Shown here: piece by piece, positions 8,587-18,226 of the stretch
Position numbering within the stretch: the stretch's first letter is position 1
Layout of the letters: each line of letters opens with the position of its first letter
Source of the DNA: Rhodanobacter sp. L36
GTDB lineage: Bacteria > Pseudomonadota > Gammaproteobacteria > Xanthomonadales > Rhodanobacteraceae
Assembly: GCF_009765755.1 (NCBI RefSeq)
Contig: NZ_LMUV01000011.1
Coordinates: 847,576-911,575 of the forward strand
Direction: 5' to 3'
Length of the DNA: 64,000 nt
Notes under the pieces: generated by a model
What the model was told of the DNA's origin: nothing
What the model saw: the letters and a program-made list of their open reading frames with translations, nothing else
Databases searched by the model: none
Translations under genes and position numbers: made by a program

Positions 8587-9519
8587 TTAGGCAGCCAACG
8601 CAGTCGCGCGTAAACAAGTCGTTCCGAATCGACGACGGATCAGATCAGTCGCTTCACCACGCAGCGTCTCGCGCTTGCGAAACGCCGAGCGGGATTTGCT
8701 TTCGATCAAACGTTCGTCGCGTACGGCTTCGCGCTGTGGTAGCTGATAGAACCCGTTTCCCAGCCTGACACCTTGGCATTCCTTCCAGAAAGCGTCGTAG
8801 TCGGCCTTGATCTTGCGGCTTCCGGCGAACGGATGATTGTGATTGCCGACGCCACGCAGATCTCGAATATCGAAAACCTCGCAAAACGCATAGAGCATCG
8901 AGAGGAGCAGGTTCTTCGGACGCAATCCGTGCGATTGCCTGGTGAATTGGCGAACCGCATCCAGGCCAAGTCCATCGGAGGCACCCTGCACGCAACCGAT
9001 GAGCGTGCTCGCACCATCATTGGCGATGGTAAAAATGATGGACGCCAACGCTTGTCCATCCGAGCGCAACAGATAGAGCGCCAACTCGCCTTCGCGACTT
9101 CGACCCACCGGGATTCGCAGGCACAACTCAACGTTACTGCCATCCTTCAGCGTGAGTTTTCCAAGGGAGACGCCATCGCGAATGTAGATGTCTTCCAGCA
9201 AGGCAATGGGCCATCGCTTCAGCAGAAAGCGATAGTGACTTTCGATGATGTCGAAGCGGGATGCGCGTGTGAGCCGTCGATTGATGTAGTGATGGTGCGG
9301 TCTTTCATGGATGCGTGGATCGCGCGCGGCGATCTGCTTCATGCTTTCCGAGCCGTATAAAAACGAAAGCCATCGCGCTTGCTGCCTGGCCATCAACAGG
9401 CTGCGCCCGACGTACTTAACGCAGTGCCATACACGCTCGGGTGCAGCGCCGCGCCAGTCGAACCGGTTTTTGAGGGAGCGAAAAAAAATGTCGCGAATCA
9501 TGAGCAAGACACCATCCAC
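8587..9519 (-). CDS. DUF535 (VirK/YbjX family) protein
   Basis: The product has 310 residues from the upstream ATG; a second in-frame ATG at 9501 gives 304. It matches the VirK/YbjX/SomA family (DUF535), named after a Shigella virulence-related gene: HYRFLLKR near residue 95, LLRSDGQALASIIFTIAND in the middle, and the conserved GVGNHNHPFA..KIKADYDAFWKECQG late in the protein. No signal peptide or membrane helix is evident, so it is likely cytosolic. The molecular role is unknown; Salmonella and E. coli relatives are linked to surface changes and PhoP control. The C-terminal tail is Arg-rich. The gene is alone on its strand. The start is not decided by the ribosome site, which is weak for both ATGs. 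Confidence 0.8.
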   Translation of the reverse strand: MDGVLLMIRDIFFRSLKNRFDWRGAAPERVWHCVKYVGRSLLMARQQARWLSFLYGSESMKQIAARDPRIHERPHHHYINRRLTRASRFDIIESHYRFLLKRWPIALLEDIYIRDGVSLGKLTLKDGSNVELCLRIPVGRSREGELALYLLRSDGQALASIIFTIANDGASTLIGCVQGASDGLGLDAVRQFTRQSHGLRPKNLLLSMLYAFCEVFDIRDLRGVGNHNHPFAGSRKIKADYDAFWKECQGVRLGNGFYQLPQREAVRDERLIESKSRSAFRKRETLRGEATDLIRRRFGTTCLRATALAA

Positions 9520-9770
9520 TATCGAGGTGCCTTTCTACTTGCCGCTCCTGTCAAAAAACTTTCCGGCGTCGAAAGAAAAATGAAAGACTGGCGGCTATTC
9601 TGATGAATTTCGCACCGTCTGATTCGGCCGCACGCATCTGCAGCCATGCATCGAAATGCTGCAGAAAGAAACGAAGCTCAACATGCGCTGTCCGAGCAAG
9701 TGGTCGCGACGGAATATCGCGATCGCGATCGCCTGTCACCGTATTGTTTCAATGAGGTCTAGAGATCTGC

Positions 9771-10052
9771 ATGAGTTCGCGCCGAGTCGCGTTCCTGGCC
9801 GTTGCCTGGATGATTTTGTGTACCGGCTGTCGAGGCCAGGATCACGCAGCCGAGCTTCGCGATTTGAAGATCGATCCATCGTCTTACGCGTACAACGACC
9901 AGCTTCGCGCAGCCACTCTTAAAGCATGCCAGACGGGAACGCCGAAGATGCAGGCCGTTTGGGCGCGACTCGGGTCATGTCAGGCTGCTTTTGAAATGGA
10001 TGTAGCCGCGCGCGATGCGTGGCGCCTGAAAGGTCTCTCCGCGCGCCGCTGA
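9771..10052 (+). CDS. Small putative lipoprotein
   Basis: This 93-residue reading frame has a hydrophobic leader and a lipobox-type cysteine (AWMILCTGC, Cys about residue 20), so the mature chain would be a lipid-anchored peptide of about 73 residues. The mature part has a two-cysteine pattern (LKACQTG.., LGSCQAAF) spaced along predicted helices. This loosely recalls the short EexN-type lipoproteins in layout only. It ends 17 bases before the stop of the convergent clc gene. The ribosome site is weak. No family was recognised with confidence. Confidence 0.55.
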   Translation: MSSRRVAFLAVAWMILCTGCRGQDHAAELRDLKIDPSSYAYNDQLRAATLKACQTGTPKMQAVWARLGSCQAAFEMDVAARDAWRLKGLSARR

Positions 10053-10069
10053 GCCGCCAGCAGAAACTG

Positions 10070-11917
10070 CTATGCGGGTTGTTTTCCACGGAGGTGACGC
10101 CCCATGTGTCTGGCTTGCTTCAATCTCCGCGCGTGCGCCGCAAGCAGATCACCGCGCGTGATTATCCCCGTCATGCGGCGAGAGTCATCTGCGGCGACAA
10201 CCACCAGTCGACCGACATCCGATTCGACCATGTGATCGGCGGCTTCCCGCAGCGAATGCGTCTCCTCGACCACTAAGGGTGCGCGTCGAATCAGTGATTC
10301 GATCAACGCGCTTTCGGATAGACCCGGCGCGAAAAGATCGCGACGCGTCACCACGCCGATCAACCGGCCTTGCTCGTCGATCACCGGAAAGCCTTGGTGC
10401 CTGGTGTCCTGACCGTCGACGCGCATCCACGCGCGCACATCCAATACCCGGTGGTTTGCCTGCAGGTTGACGACCTGTCGCGTGCATGCGTCGCGCACCA
10501 TCATCTGATCGAGATAGTCAGCGGCGTAGTCGGAAGGAACACGCACGCCTCGCCGCACGATCTTCTCGGTCATGATGGTGTTGCGCATCATCAGGCCCGA
10601 AACCAGATACGCGGCGGCGCAAGCACCCAGCAGTGGAAGCAGCGCCTGCGATTGCCGTGTCGTCTCGAACGCGAATACCACCGAGGTCAAGAACGCGCGC
10701 GATGCGCCCGCGAACATCGCCGCCATGCTGACTAGCGCCGCCAGATCCGGATCGATATGCAGCCACGGCGCGAAAGCCATCGTCAGCAAACCCACTGCGC
10801 CGCCGAGCGCACCACCGATGGTGAACAGCGGCGCCAGCGTCCCACCCGACGTGCCGCTGCCCAGCGCCACCGACCACGACAGAAGTTTCAGCAGGCAGAG
10901 CGACATGAGTGCGACCAGACCCATGTGTCCGGAAATCACCGCGCTGATGTTGGTGTATCCCACGCCCAGCGTGACCGGCATCAGATATCCAACCAAGCCG
11001 ACCACGACACCGCCCAGCGCCGGCCACCACATCCAGTGAATGGGCGATTTTTCGAACGCGTCTTCGATCGCATACGTCAGTCGGGTGACGCCGACGCTGG
11101 CAACACCGACAAGCGCACCCATCACGATGTAGGCGGCCAACGCCGCGACACCGGGTGCGGCGACATCGGGCATCGAAAACATCGCGGCGTTGCCTTCGAA
11201 GATGCCATGCATGGCTGCACCAACGACGGCAGCAAGCGCGACCGGAATGAGCGAGCGAGCGCGGCGCTCGAACAGCAGCAACTCGATTGCCAGCAGTACC
11301 GCTGACACCGGCGCAGAAAACACCGCGGCCATGCCGGCAGCCGCACCCGCTGCGAGCAATGTTTTTCTCTCATCGGCGGTAACGTGCATGAGCTGGCCGG
11401 CAAGCGAGCCGAGCGCCCCGCCGGTCGCGATGATGGGACCCTCCGCGCCGAACGGTCCACCGGTTCCGATCGCAACCGCCGAAGACAGCGGCTTGAACCA
11501 GGTGATCATCGGCGGGATGCGGCTCTCGTTGAGTAGCACCTGCTCCATCGCTTCAGGAATGCCATGTCCCCGTATCGCACGCGAACCCCAGTGCGCCATT
11601 GCCCCCACGATGAGTCCGCCAGCCACCGGCACCAACACAACCCACAAACCGAGATGGTTGCCCCCCGGGCTGACGAAACTGAAATCCCATCGGCCGAAGA
11701 ACGTCAGATTCGTGAACAATCCGATTAACGCCGTCAGCATTTTCGCGACAACGCCAATGGCCACAGCGAGCAACATGGCGGTGCCGGAAATCCAGATCAC
11801 CCGTCGATCGAGCGGCCGGAAGCGCCGCGGCATGTGCGACGCGACGAGCGTCTCATCCAGCGATGGCGCCAGCGGAACGGCCGCACGCGAATGTGGCTCG
11901 GTAATTTTCGATGGCAT
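10070..11917 (-). CDS. ClC-family chloride channel/transporter with C-terminal CBS pair
   Basis: This 615-residue integral membrane protein moves chloride across the inner membrane. The ClC core covers about residues 40-440 and carries the selectivity elements GHGIPEA, GPFGAEGPII (with the gating glutamate retained) and GSGTSGGTLAPLF. Two CBS domains follow (about residues 470-600: VRDACTRQVVNLQANHRVLD..VIDEQGRLIGVVTRRDLF and APLVVEETHSLREAADHM..DSRRMTGIITRGDLLAAHARR), which often bind adenosine ligands and gate the pore. Aligned from memory with E. coli ClcA (IIEEMRPQ), the internal proton-pathway glutamate appears as Leu (AIELLLFE), so this may behave as a channel rather than a Cl-/H+ exchanger. 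The gene is monocistronic and divergent from the DUF4142 gene. Confidence 0.9.
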   Translation of the reverse strand: MPSKITEPHSRAAVPLAPSLDETLVASHMPRRFRPLDRRVIWISGTAMLLAVAIGVVAKMLTALIGLFTNLTFFGRWDFSFVSPGGNHLGLWVVLVPVAGGLIVGAMAHWGSRAIRGHGIPEAMEQVLLNESRIPPMITWFKPLSSAVAIGTGGPFGAEGPIIATGGALGSLAGQLMHVTADERKTLLAAGAAAGMAAVFSAPVSAVLLAIELLLFERRARSLIPVALAAVVGAAMHGIFEGNAAMFSMPDVAAPGVAALAAYIVMGALVGVASVGVTRLTYAIEDAFEKSPIHWMWWPALGGVVVGLVGYLMPVTLGVGYTNISAVISGHMGLVALMSLCLLKLLSWSVALGSGTSGGTLAPLFTIGGALGGAVGLLTMAFAPWLHIDPDLAALVSMAAMFAGASRAFLTSVVFAFETTRQSQALLPLLGACAAAYLVSGLMMRNTIMTEKIVRRGVRVPSDYAADYLDQMMVRDACTRQVVNLQANHRVLDVRAWMRVDGQDTRHQGFPVIDEQGRLIGVVTRRDLFAPGLSESALIESLIRRAPLVVEETHSLREAADHMVESDVGRLVVVAADDSRRMTGIITRGDLLAAHARRLKQARHMGRHLRGKQPA

Positions 11918-12172
11918 CGTGCGCTCGGCCTCAGGTACAGCCGATCGAGGCTACGCGGTTTGAGGCCCAGTGGCTGGCTGGAAAATGAACGCCGATTTTG
12001 GTGATGCCCGGTTCATTGCGGTCCGCAGACATCCGACGATTTAAAGGAGGCGCCTTGCGGTGAACGCGCGGTTCACAACTTTCACGAGACACTTGATCCG
12101 GTGTTCTGATGACAAGCACTTTCATTGCGCCAAGGACGGACGTCTTCCCTGTCGAACTTCCGGAGATCGAAC
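11918..12172. promoter_or_regulatory. Divergent intergenic region between clc and the DUF4142 gene, with a palindrome
   Basis: This 255-base stretch holds the promoters of both divergent genes. The clearest element is an inverted repeat at 12060-12076 with 6-bp arms GTGAAC and GTTCAC around GCGCG, a possible operator. An AGGAGG-like sequence near 12045 precedes a GTG that would open a 38-codon frame, but nothing supports that frame. I could not identify reliable -35/-10 boxes. Confidence 0.35.
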
Positions 12173-12865
12173 GTGACTTCACAACCTGTTGCAAAGCTGT
12201 GTACCGCCGCGTTGGTGCTTGGAATGATTGGCGCGGCCCATGCGCTGGCCGATGCGAAAGCCACGCCGAGCGCTGCAGACAAGACATTTGTGCAGCACGC
12301 CGCTGCCGATGGCATGGCGGAAGTGCAGATGGGCCAGATGGCGTTGGGCAAGACGTCCAATGCATCCCTCAAGGACTTTGCGCAGCACGTCGTCGACGAC
12401 CACACCAAGGCCAACGATCAGCTCAAGGCGATTGCCGCGAGCAAGCAGATGACTTTGCCGACGGGTCCTGACGCCGATGCGCAGAAAGAGAGCAAGAAGC
12501 TCGACGCATTGAAAGGCCCCGCTTTCGACAAGGCGTGGACGAAGGCCATTGTCGACAACCACAAGAAGGCCGTAAAACTGTTTACGACCGAGGCCAAGGA
12601 CAGCAAGGACGATGATTTGCGCAAGTTTGCGCAAGCCACGCTGCCGACGCTGCAATCGCACCTGACGATGGCCACGCAACTTGCCGCTGTTCCCGACGCG
12701 CGCGATAAATCGATGGATCAGGTCATGAAGTCGATGACCCAAAGTACCGACCCGACCACCGTTACACCCGCGGTTGCAACGACTCCGGTGGCTATACCCG
12801 CTGCAACCTCCGCTGCGAAACCAACAACACCGGCGTCAACCCCGACAGCAACCAAATCGCACTGA
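12173..12865 (+). CDS. Exported DUF4142 protein
   Basis: The 230-residue product has a signal peptide (VAKLCTAALVLGMIGAAHALA) and a four-helix DUF4142 domain (about residues 33-175). That domain shows the family pattern of paired helices: FVQHAAADGMAEVQMGQMAL, LKDFAQHVVDDHTKANDQLK, AIVDNHKKAVKLFTTEA and LPTLQSHLTMATQL. The fold is ferritin-like in predicted shape, and a role in stress or envelope protection is often guessed but not shown. A Thr/Pro/Ala-rich tail of about 45 residues ends the protein. The start is a GTG at 12173 placed seven bases after GGAG, which puts the signal peptide at the N-terminus; the longer frame from 12125 would bury it. A hairpin terminator follows at 12892. Confidence 0.85.
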   Translation: MTSQPVAKLCTAALVLGMIGAAHALADAKATPSAADKTFVQHAAADGMAEVQMGQMALGKTSNASLKDFAQHVVDDHTKANDQLKAIAASKQMTLPTGPDADAQKESKKLDALKGPAFDKAWTKAIVDNHKKAVKLFTTEAKDSKDDDLRKFAQATLPTLQSHLTMATQLAAVPDARDKSMDQVMKSMTQSTDPTTVTPAVATTPVAIPAATSAAKPTTPASTPTATKSH

Positions 12866-12891
12866 GAAAATTGCGACTGCCCTAAACAGAA

Positions 12892-12914
12892 AGCCCGCCG
12901 AAGCGGGCTTTTTG
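12892..12914. terminator. Rho-independent terminator between the DUF4142 gene and the tRNA-Cys cluster
   Basis: Stem AGCCCGC/GCGGGCT with loop CGAA, followed by TTTTT on plus. It also stands 26 bases beyond the 3' end of tRNA-Cys on minus, so it may serve both directions, although the U-run favours plus. Confidence 0.85.
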
Positions 12915-12939
12915 CTGGCTGCATGCAGCCGTTGCGCAA

Positions 12940-13013
12940 TGGAGGCCTAGGTCGGAATCGAACCGGCGTACGCGGCTTTGCAGGCCGCTGCATGACCACT
13001 CTGCCACCAGGCC
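12940..13013 (-). tRNA. tRNA-Cys (anticodon GCA)
   Basis: 74-nt tRNA on minus with acceptor GGCCTGG, anticodon stem GCGGC/GCCGC around loop CTGCAAA (anticodon GCA), T-arm CCGGTTCGATTCCGA and encoded CCA. It is the last member of the pgsA-tRNA-Gly-tRNA-Gly-tRNA-Cys array. Confidence 0.96.
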
Positions 13014-13050
13014 ATTGCTTGGCATTCGTAGCCCTGAGGCCACAAGCTAC

Positions 13051-13087
13051 CTGGACAAAACAAAACCCCGGACGACCGAGGCTTTGC
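13051..13087 (-). terminator. Terminator-like hairpin downstream of the distal tRNA-Gly
   Basis: Read on minus: arms CCTCGG and CCGGGG around TCGT (one U-G pair), extended by AAA/TTT pairs and followed by a TTTTGTTTT run. It could end or attenuate transcription, or mark an RNA-processing site between tRNA-Gly and tRNA-Cys. Confidence 0.6.
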
Positions 13088-13094
13088 TTGAAAC

Positions 13095-13170
<76 letters not shown>

Positions 13171-13272
13171 ATCGGAGCCGCGAATGATAGCAGAAGGTCT
13201 CGGGATTTGAATAGCCGCCGAGCATTCGAAGCGCGGAATTTCCATTCCGCGCGCGGGGACATTCCGAAACGA

Positions 13273-13298
13273 CAAAGCCCCGACGGATCGGGGCTTTG
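13273..13298 (-). terminator. Terminator-like hairpin between the two tRNA-Gly genes
   Basis: Perfect 11-bp stem CAAAGCCCCGA/TCGGGGCTTTG with a 4-base loop. On minus it is followed by TCGTTTCGG, a weak U-tract. It may be a processing or partial termination signal within the tRNA array. Confidence 0.6.
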
Positions 13299-13306
13299 AG
13301 AAACAC

Positions 13307-13382
<76 letters not shown>

Positions 13383-13435
13383 ATTGGAGCCGCGCATTCT
13401 AATACGTGAATGCGGATCGTCAACCCTGAGTTACT

Positions 13436-14044
13436 TCAATCCTGATGGCCGGCCTGCGGCCTCGCCGCTTCATCTCGCAGGCTGGGCCACGCCGCGCGCA
13501 GGTAGTAAAGACCGGACCAGATCGTGAGGATGCCGGCGATCACCAGCAGCGCTTCGCCGATGTGATACAGCCGCAATGCGGTCGCGACTTTTTCATGCTG
13601 CACGATCAACACGACCAGCGCGACCATCTGCATCACGGTCTTGAGCTTGCCCACGAGGGCAACTTTCACGGCAGCGCTCATGCCGATTTCAGCCATCCAT
13701 TCGCGCAGCGCCGATACGCTGATCTCGCGCCCGACGATGATCGCCGCCGTCACCGCCATCACGATGCCCGACCAGCCACCGCTCGGATGCGATTCCACCA
13801 GCAGAAACAATGTCACGGCCACCATCAACTTGTCGGCCACCGGATCGAGAAACGCGCCGAACGCCGAAGTCAAATTCATGCGACGCGCCAGATAGCCGTC
13901 CAACCAGTCGGTGATGGCCGCCAGCACGAACACGATGGCCGCGGTGATGTTGTGCCCTTGAAACGGCATGTAGAACACCACCACCATCACCGGCAGCAAC
14001 GCGACGCGGAACAGAGTCAGCCAGGTCGGCAGGTTGATGCGCAT
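13436..14044 (-). CDS. pgsA: CDP-diacylglycerol-glycerol-3-phosphate 3-phosphatidyltransferase
   Basis: PgsA makes phosphatidylglycerophosphate from CDP-diacylglycerol and glycerol-3-phosphate, the committed step to phosphatidylglycerol and cardiolipin in the inner membrane. The 202-residue protein has the CDP-alcohol phosphatidyltransferase motif D-G-x2-A-R-x8-G-x3-D-x3-D exactly: DGYLARR..FGAFLDPVADK. Several hydrophobic helices are also present (LTLFRVALLPVMVVVFYM, ITAAIVFVLAAITDWL, IVMAVTAAIIVG). The start MRINLPTWLTLFR at 14044 is the family N-terminus; 11 upstream codons were rejected. It lies downstream of uvrC and upstream of the tRNA-Gly/Cys array, an arrangement shared with E. coli. 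Confidence 0.95.
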   Translation of the reverse strand: MRINLPTWLTLFRVALLPVMVVVFYMPFQGHNITAAIVFVLAAITDWLDGYLARRMNLTSAFGAFLDPVADKLMVAVTLFLLVESHPSGGWSGIVMAVTAAIIVGREISVSALREWMAEIGMSAAVKVALVGKLKTVMQMVALVVLIVQHEKVATALRLYHIGEALLVIAGILTIWSGLYYLRAAWPSLRDEAARPQAGHQD

Positions 14045-14116
14045 GATTCTTCCCGATGATTTGCAACAGTGTCGCATGCTGTTCCCGGCGCGTTGAGATG
14101 CACTTGGCGGAAGTGT

Positions 14117-15955
14117 TCAGCCATGCAGGCTGGCGTAGATGCGTTCGGCCAGACCGCGGTCGATACCCTTGACCTGCATCAGTTCCTCGACGCCCGCCTT
14201 CTCCACGCCGGCCAGACCGCCGAAGGCTTTCAGCAAGGCAGACCGCCGACGCGCACCAATGCCGGGAACATCTTCAAGCACGCTACGCTCGCGCGCTTTC
14301 TCGCGCCGCTTGCGATGGCCGGTGATCGCAAACCGGTGTGCTTCATCGCGCACTGCGGCCACAAGGTGTAGCGCTGGTGATGACGAACCAGGATGAAGCT
14401 CGCGCCCGGAGTCGGCCAGCACGAGTGTTTCTTCTCCGGCACGTCGGCCCGGAGCTTTGGCCACACCGACGACTTCGATGCCCTCGACGCCAAGCGTCTT
14501 CAGGACTTCGAGCGCCTGCGCGACTTGTCCGCCGCCGCCGTCGATCAACAGCACATCGGGGCGCATGCCCTCGCCTTCTGCGACCTTGCGGAAACGCCGG
14601 GTCAGCGCCTGATGCATCGCCGCGTAATCGTCGCCGGGTGTGATACCAGCGATATTGAAGCGCCGGTAGTGCGATTTCTCCGCGCCTTCCGGCCCGAACA
14701 CCACGCAGGACGCGACGGTGGCTTCGCCCATCGTGTGGCTGATATCGAAGCATTCAATGCGCCGTGGAAGCTGCGCGAGGCCCAGAATCTTTTGCAGATC
14801 GTCGAAGCGCGTGCCCAGCGTCTGACGGCTTGCAAGTCGGGCGGTCAAGGATGCGCGCGCGTTTCGTTCGGCCATCTGCAGGAACTGCGCACGGTCACCG
14901 CGCACACTGGACTTGAGATCGACCGCATGGCCCGACTGCTGAGCGAGCAGCTCCGCGAGAACATCCTGATCCGGAATCGCCTCGCCGAGAATCAGTTCGC
15001 GCGGTACCGGCCGATCCAGGTAGTACTGCGCGATGAACTGCGCCACCACATCGCCCGATGTCGCATCTTCCAGCGGGAGGCGCGGAAAGAAATCGCGCGT
15101 ACCGAGACTGATGCCGTTGCGGAAAAACAGCACGCTGACGCAGGCGAGTCCGGACTCGATTCGGCAGGCGATCACGTCCATGTCAGCACTCGCGCCCTGG
15201 ACGTGATGCTGCGCCTGCAACTGGCGCAGCGGCGACACCTGATCGCGCAGCGTCGCTGCGCGTTCGAAATTCAGCTCCTTGCTGGCCCGTTCCATCGCCT
15301 CGGCCAACTCGTCGATCACCGCATTGCTGCGGCCTTCGAGAAACATCTCGGCGTGGCGCACGTCGTTGCGGTAATCCTCCACGCCGATCAGCTGCACGCA
15401 CGGCGCCGTGCATCGACCGATCTGATGTTGCAAACAAGGACGCGAGCGATTGCGAAAATAACTGTCTTCGCACTGCCTCACCTTGAAAAGCTTCTGCATC
15501 AGGCTAAGGCTTTCGCGCACCGCGTACGTGCTTGGGTACGGCCCGAAATAGCGCCCACGCAAATTGCGGGCGCCACGATGGAAGGCCAGCCGGGGGTAAT
15601 CTTCGCCAGCAGATAAAAAAATGTATGGATAGCTTTTGTCGTCGCGCAAAAGAATGTTGTAGCGCGGCTTCAGCGACTTGATCAGCTGCGATTCCAGCAA
15701 CAGCGCTTCACCCTGAGTGCGCGTCACCGTGATCTCGACGCGTGCGATCTGCGCCACCATCGCGGCGATGCGCGGCTCCATCCGCGGCTTCAGGAAATAG
15801 CTGCCGACGCGATTCTTGAGATTGCCCGCCTTGCCGACATACAACAGCTCGCCTTCCGCATCGAAATGGCGATACACACCAGGCGACGAAGTGAGCGTGC
15901 GGACGAACGCCTTGCCGTCGAACGGCGGCACAGGCGGCGAAGTGTCGTTTTGCAT
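14117..15955 (-). CDS. uvrC: Excinuclease ABC subunit C
   Basis: UvrC makes both incisions flanking a lesion during nucleotide excision repair, acting on the UvrB-DNA complex. The 612-residue protein has the normal order. A GIY-YIG nuclease domain lies near residues 22-100 ([29 protein letters not shown], 3' cut). A Cys-rich stretch with [13 protein letters not shown] follows, then a UVR motif ([24 protein letters not shown]). Next comes an RNase-H-like domain with [20 protein letters not shown] and [13 protein letters not shown] (5' cut). Two C-terminal helix-hairpin-helix motifs end it ([37 protein letters not shown]). It precedes pgsA by 72 bases on the same strand. Confidence 0.97.
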   Translation of the reverse strand: MQNDTSPPVPPFDGKAFVRTLTSSPGVYRHFDAEGELLYVGKAGNLKNRVGSYFLKPRMEPRIAAMVAQIARVEITVTRTQGEALLLESQLIKSLKPRYNILLRDDKSYPYIFLSAGEDYPRLAFHRGARNLRGRYFGPYPSTYAVRESLSLMQKLFKVRQCEDSYFRNRSRPCLQHQIGRCTAPCVQLIGVEDYRNDVRHAEMFLEGRSNAVIDELAEAMERASKELNFERAATLRDQVSPLRQLQAQHHVQGASADMDVIACRIESGLACVSVLFFRNGISLGTRDFFPRLPLEDATSGDVVAQFIAQYYLDRPVPRELILGEAIPDQDVLAELLAQQSGHAVDLKSSVRGDRAQFLQMAERNARASLTARLASRQTLGTRFDDLQKILGLAQLPRRIECFDISHTMGEATVASCVVFGPEGAEKSHYRRFNIAGITPGDDYAAMHQALTRRFRKVAEGEGMRPDVLLIDGGGGQVAQALEVLKTLGVEGIEVVGVAKAPGRRAGEETLVLADSGRELHPGSSSPALHLVAAVRDEAHRFAITGHRKRREKARERSVLEDVPGIGARRRSALLKAFGGLAGVEKAGVEELMQVKGIDRGLAERIYASLHG

Positions 15956-16132
15956 CGAGTGATTTTAACGTGGTGCGCGGATGTCGTCCGCGAACGAAGT
16001 CGTATCCGGGTTGAACATGCTCCTACGTATGGGGGCGACGAAGCATCGAGGCAATCGCGCCGCCGTGCTGATCCGCACCACGCGATGCCCGACAGGCTAA
16101 AATGCGCGCTTGCTCCGTTCAGAGGAAAGCGC

Positions 16133-17338
16133 GTGATCATTCAACCCCGGGTTCGAGGCTTCATCTGCATCACGACGCATCCGCTGGGATGTGAAATGAA
16201 CGTGCGCGACCAGATCCAGATCACCGAAGCGCTCGGCAAGCCCGGCAACGGGCCCAAGCGCGTGCTGGTGATCGGCGCGTCGACCGGTTATGGCCTGGCC
16301 GCGCGCATCACCGCCGCGTTTGGTTATGGCGCCGCGACGCTGGGTGTTTTCTTCGAAAAGCCTGGCACCGATGCGAAGCCCGGCACCGCTGGCTGGTACA
16401 ACTCCGCCGCTTTCGATCGGCAGGCCAAGCAGGCTGGCTTGTTCAGCAAGTCGATCAATGGCGACGCGTTTTCCGACGAAGCGCGAGCGCGCGTCATCGA
16501 CATCATCAAGAACGAGATGGGCGGACAGGTCGACCTGGTAATCTATTCGCTGGCGTCGCCCGTGCGCAAGGTGCCGGGCACCGGTGAAGTGGTTCGCTCG
16601 GCATTGAAAACCATCGGCGAGACCTATACCGCCACCACCGTTGACACAAACAAGGACACCGTGGTCGAGGTCTCGGTCGAGCCCGCCACCGAAAAGGAAA
16701 TCGACGACACCGTCACCGTGATGGGCGGCGAGGACTGGGCGCTGTGGATCGACGCGCTGAATGATGCCGGCGTGCTTGCCGAGAAAGCCAAGACCGTCGC
16801 CTTCAGCTATATCGGCACCGAGATCACATGGCCGATCTACTGGCACGGTGCGCTTGGCCGCGCCAAACAACACCTCGATCGCACCGCCGCCGAATTGCGC
16901 GATCGCTACAAGGCGAAAGGCTTGTCCGCCAACGTGGCGATGATGAAGTCGGTGGTGACACAGGCCAGCGCGGCGATTCCCGTGCTGCCGTTGTACATCG
17001 CGATGGTATTTCGCGTGATGAAAGAAAAAGGCATCCACGAAGGCACCATAGAACAGGCCAATCGCCTGTTCCGCGAACATCTCTATCGCGCCGATGGCCA
17101 GCCGTCGCAGACCGATGACGAAGGCCGCCTGCGCCTGGACGACTGGGAGCTCCGCGAAGATGTCCAGCAGCGCTGCAAGGAACTCTGGCCGCAGGTGAAT
17201 ACCGCCAACCTGTTCGAGCTGACCGATTACGCCGGCTACAAACGCAGCTTCCTGCAACTGTTCGGTTTCGATCGCAACGACGTCGACTACAACGCCGACG
17301 TTGCTACTGAAGTTTCGTTCGACTGCGTCGAACTTTGA
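16133..17338 (+). CDS. fabV: Trans-2-enoyl-ACP/CoA reductase FabV
   Basis: FabV catalyses the last reduction of each fatty-acid elongation cycle with NAD(P)H, and is a triclosan-insensitive alternative to FabI in Vibrio, Pseudomonas and Xanthomonas. The protein has 401 residues. It starts with [20 protein letters not shown], has the nucleotide-binding [12 protein letters not shown] near residue 47 and the active-site Tyr-x8-Lys as [10 protein letters not shown] near residue 235. The start is a GTG at 16133 preceded by AGAGGAAA at good spacing; a later ATG (MNVRDQIQ) would remove a conserved N-terminal block. It is monocistronic and convergent with kdsB. No fabI is visible in the window, so FabV may be the main enoyl reductase. 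Confidence 0.95.
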   Translation: MIIQPRVRGFICITTHPLGCEMNVRDQIQITEALGKPGNGPKRVLVIGASTGYGLAARITAAFGYGAATLGVFFEKPGTDAKPGTAGWYNSAAFDRQAKQAGLFSKSINGDAFSDEARARVIDIIKNEMGGQVDLVIYSLASPVRKVPGTGEVVRSALKTIGETYTATTVDTNKDTVVEVSVEPATEKEIDDTVTVMGGEDWALWIDALNDAGVLAEKAKTVAFSYIGTEITWPIYWHGALGRAKQHLDRTAAELRDRYKAKGLSANVAMMKSVVTQASAAIPVLPLYIAMVFRVMKEKGIHEGTIEQANRLFREHLYRADGQPSQTDDEGRLRLDDWELREDVQQRCKELWPQVNTANLFELTDYAGYKRSFLQLFGFDRNDVDYNADVATEVSFDCVEL

Positions 17339-17387
17339 GCGATCGTCGCGCTGCCGCGCCATCGGCGGCGCGATCGACGGATCCGAT

Positions 17388-18164
17388 TCAGCCTTGCGCC
17401 TGCAACCAGCGTTCGGCTCGCTGCAGGTCCTCGAGCGTGTCGATGCCCGGCGGAAACGGTTCCGGCGTCAGGCGCACCGCAATCGCGTGGCCGTGCTCCA
17501 GCACGCGCAACTGTTCCAGTGATTCGGCCTGTTCCAGCGGCGTACGCGCCAACGTGGCATAGCGGGCGAGGAACGCCCTGCGATAAGCGTAGATGCCGAT
17601 GTGACGCAGAAATGGCGTGCCCGAAGGCAGTGCGTGCCGATCGGCCGCGAAAGCGTCGCGCGCCCATGGCAACGGTGCACGACTGAAATACAGCGCGCGC
17701 CCGTTCGCCGCACGCACGAGCTTCACCACATTCGGATCGAACAGTTCCTCGGCGTCGATGATTGGCGTGGCGAGTGTCGCCATCGGCGCATCGTCACCAG
17801 CGAGTGCCTGCGCCACCGCGCGGATGCCGGCAGCGGGGGCGAACGGTTCGTCACCTTGCAGGTTCACCACGATGGTGTCGTTGCTCCAGCCGTAGTGAGC
17901 TGCACATTCGGCGAGGCGATCGCTGCCGGATGCATGGTCGCTGCGCGTCATGCAGATCTCCACGCCCTGCCCCTCCAGCGCGTCGGCGATGCGGCGATCG
18001 TCCACGGCCACCACGACCTGGGTTGCGCCCGCTTGCAGCGCGCGTTGTGCGACCCGCACCACCATCGGCACGCCGCCGATTTCACGTAACGGCTTGGCCG
18101 GCAGACGGGTCGAACCGTAGCGGGCGGGTATAGCGACAATGAACGGTGTCGTGGCGTTGGACAT
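17388..18164 (-). CDS. kdsB: 3-deoxy-manno-octulosonate cytidylyltransferase
   Basis: KdsB activates Kdo with CTP to CMP-Kdo, needed for the inner core of lipopolysaccharide. The 258-residue protein has the nucleotidyltransferase fold with [15 protein letters not shown] at residues 13-27, the [13 protein letters not shown] loop, VNLQGDEPF with the metal-binding Asp, and [15 protein letters not shown] late in the chain. It follows aroA by 62 bases on the same strand, at the end of the serC-pheA-aroA-kdsB run, and may be co-transcribed with them. Confidence 0.95.
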   Translation of the reverse strand: MSNATTPFIVAIPARYGSTRLPAKPLREIGGVPMVVRVAQRALQAGATQVVVAVDDRRIADALEGQGVEICMTRSDHASGSDRLAECAAHYGWSNDTIVVNLQGDEPFAPAAGIRAVAQALAGDDAPMATLATPIIDAEELFDPNVVKLVRAANGRALYFSRAPLPWARDAFAADRHALPSGTPFLRHIGIYAYRRAFLARYATLARTPLEQAESLEQLRVLEHGHAIAVRLTPEPFPPGIDTLEDLQRAERWLQAQG

Positions 18165-18226
18165 GGATGATCCGAAGGTTTTCCAGCAAGCCTAGCCGCA
18201 GGCGCCAATGCTGGCGAGCGGATGAA

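Noticed and set aside
9551..9739. 62-codon minus frame upstream of the small lipoprotein
   Set aside because: No ribosome site and no recognisable sequence; likely chance.
12061..12177. 38-codon frame starting at GTG 12061 behind an AGGAGG-like site
   Set aside because: Short, no similarity, and it overlaps the leader of the DUF4142 gene in another frame.
15866..16132. FabV starting far upstream at 15866
   Set aside because: That frame overlaps uvrC antisense; the GTG at 16133 has a good ribosome site and gives the family length of about 400 residues.
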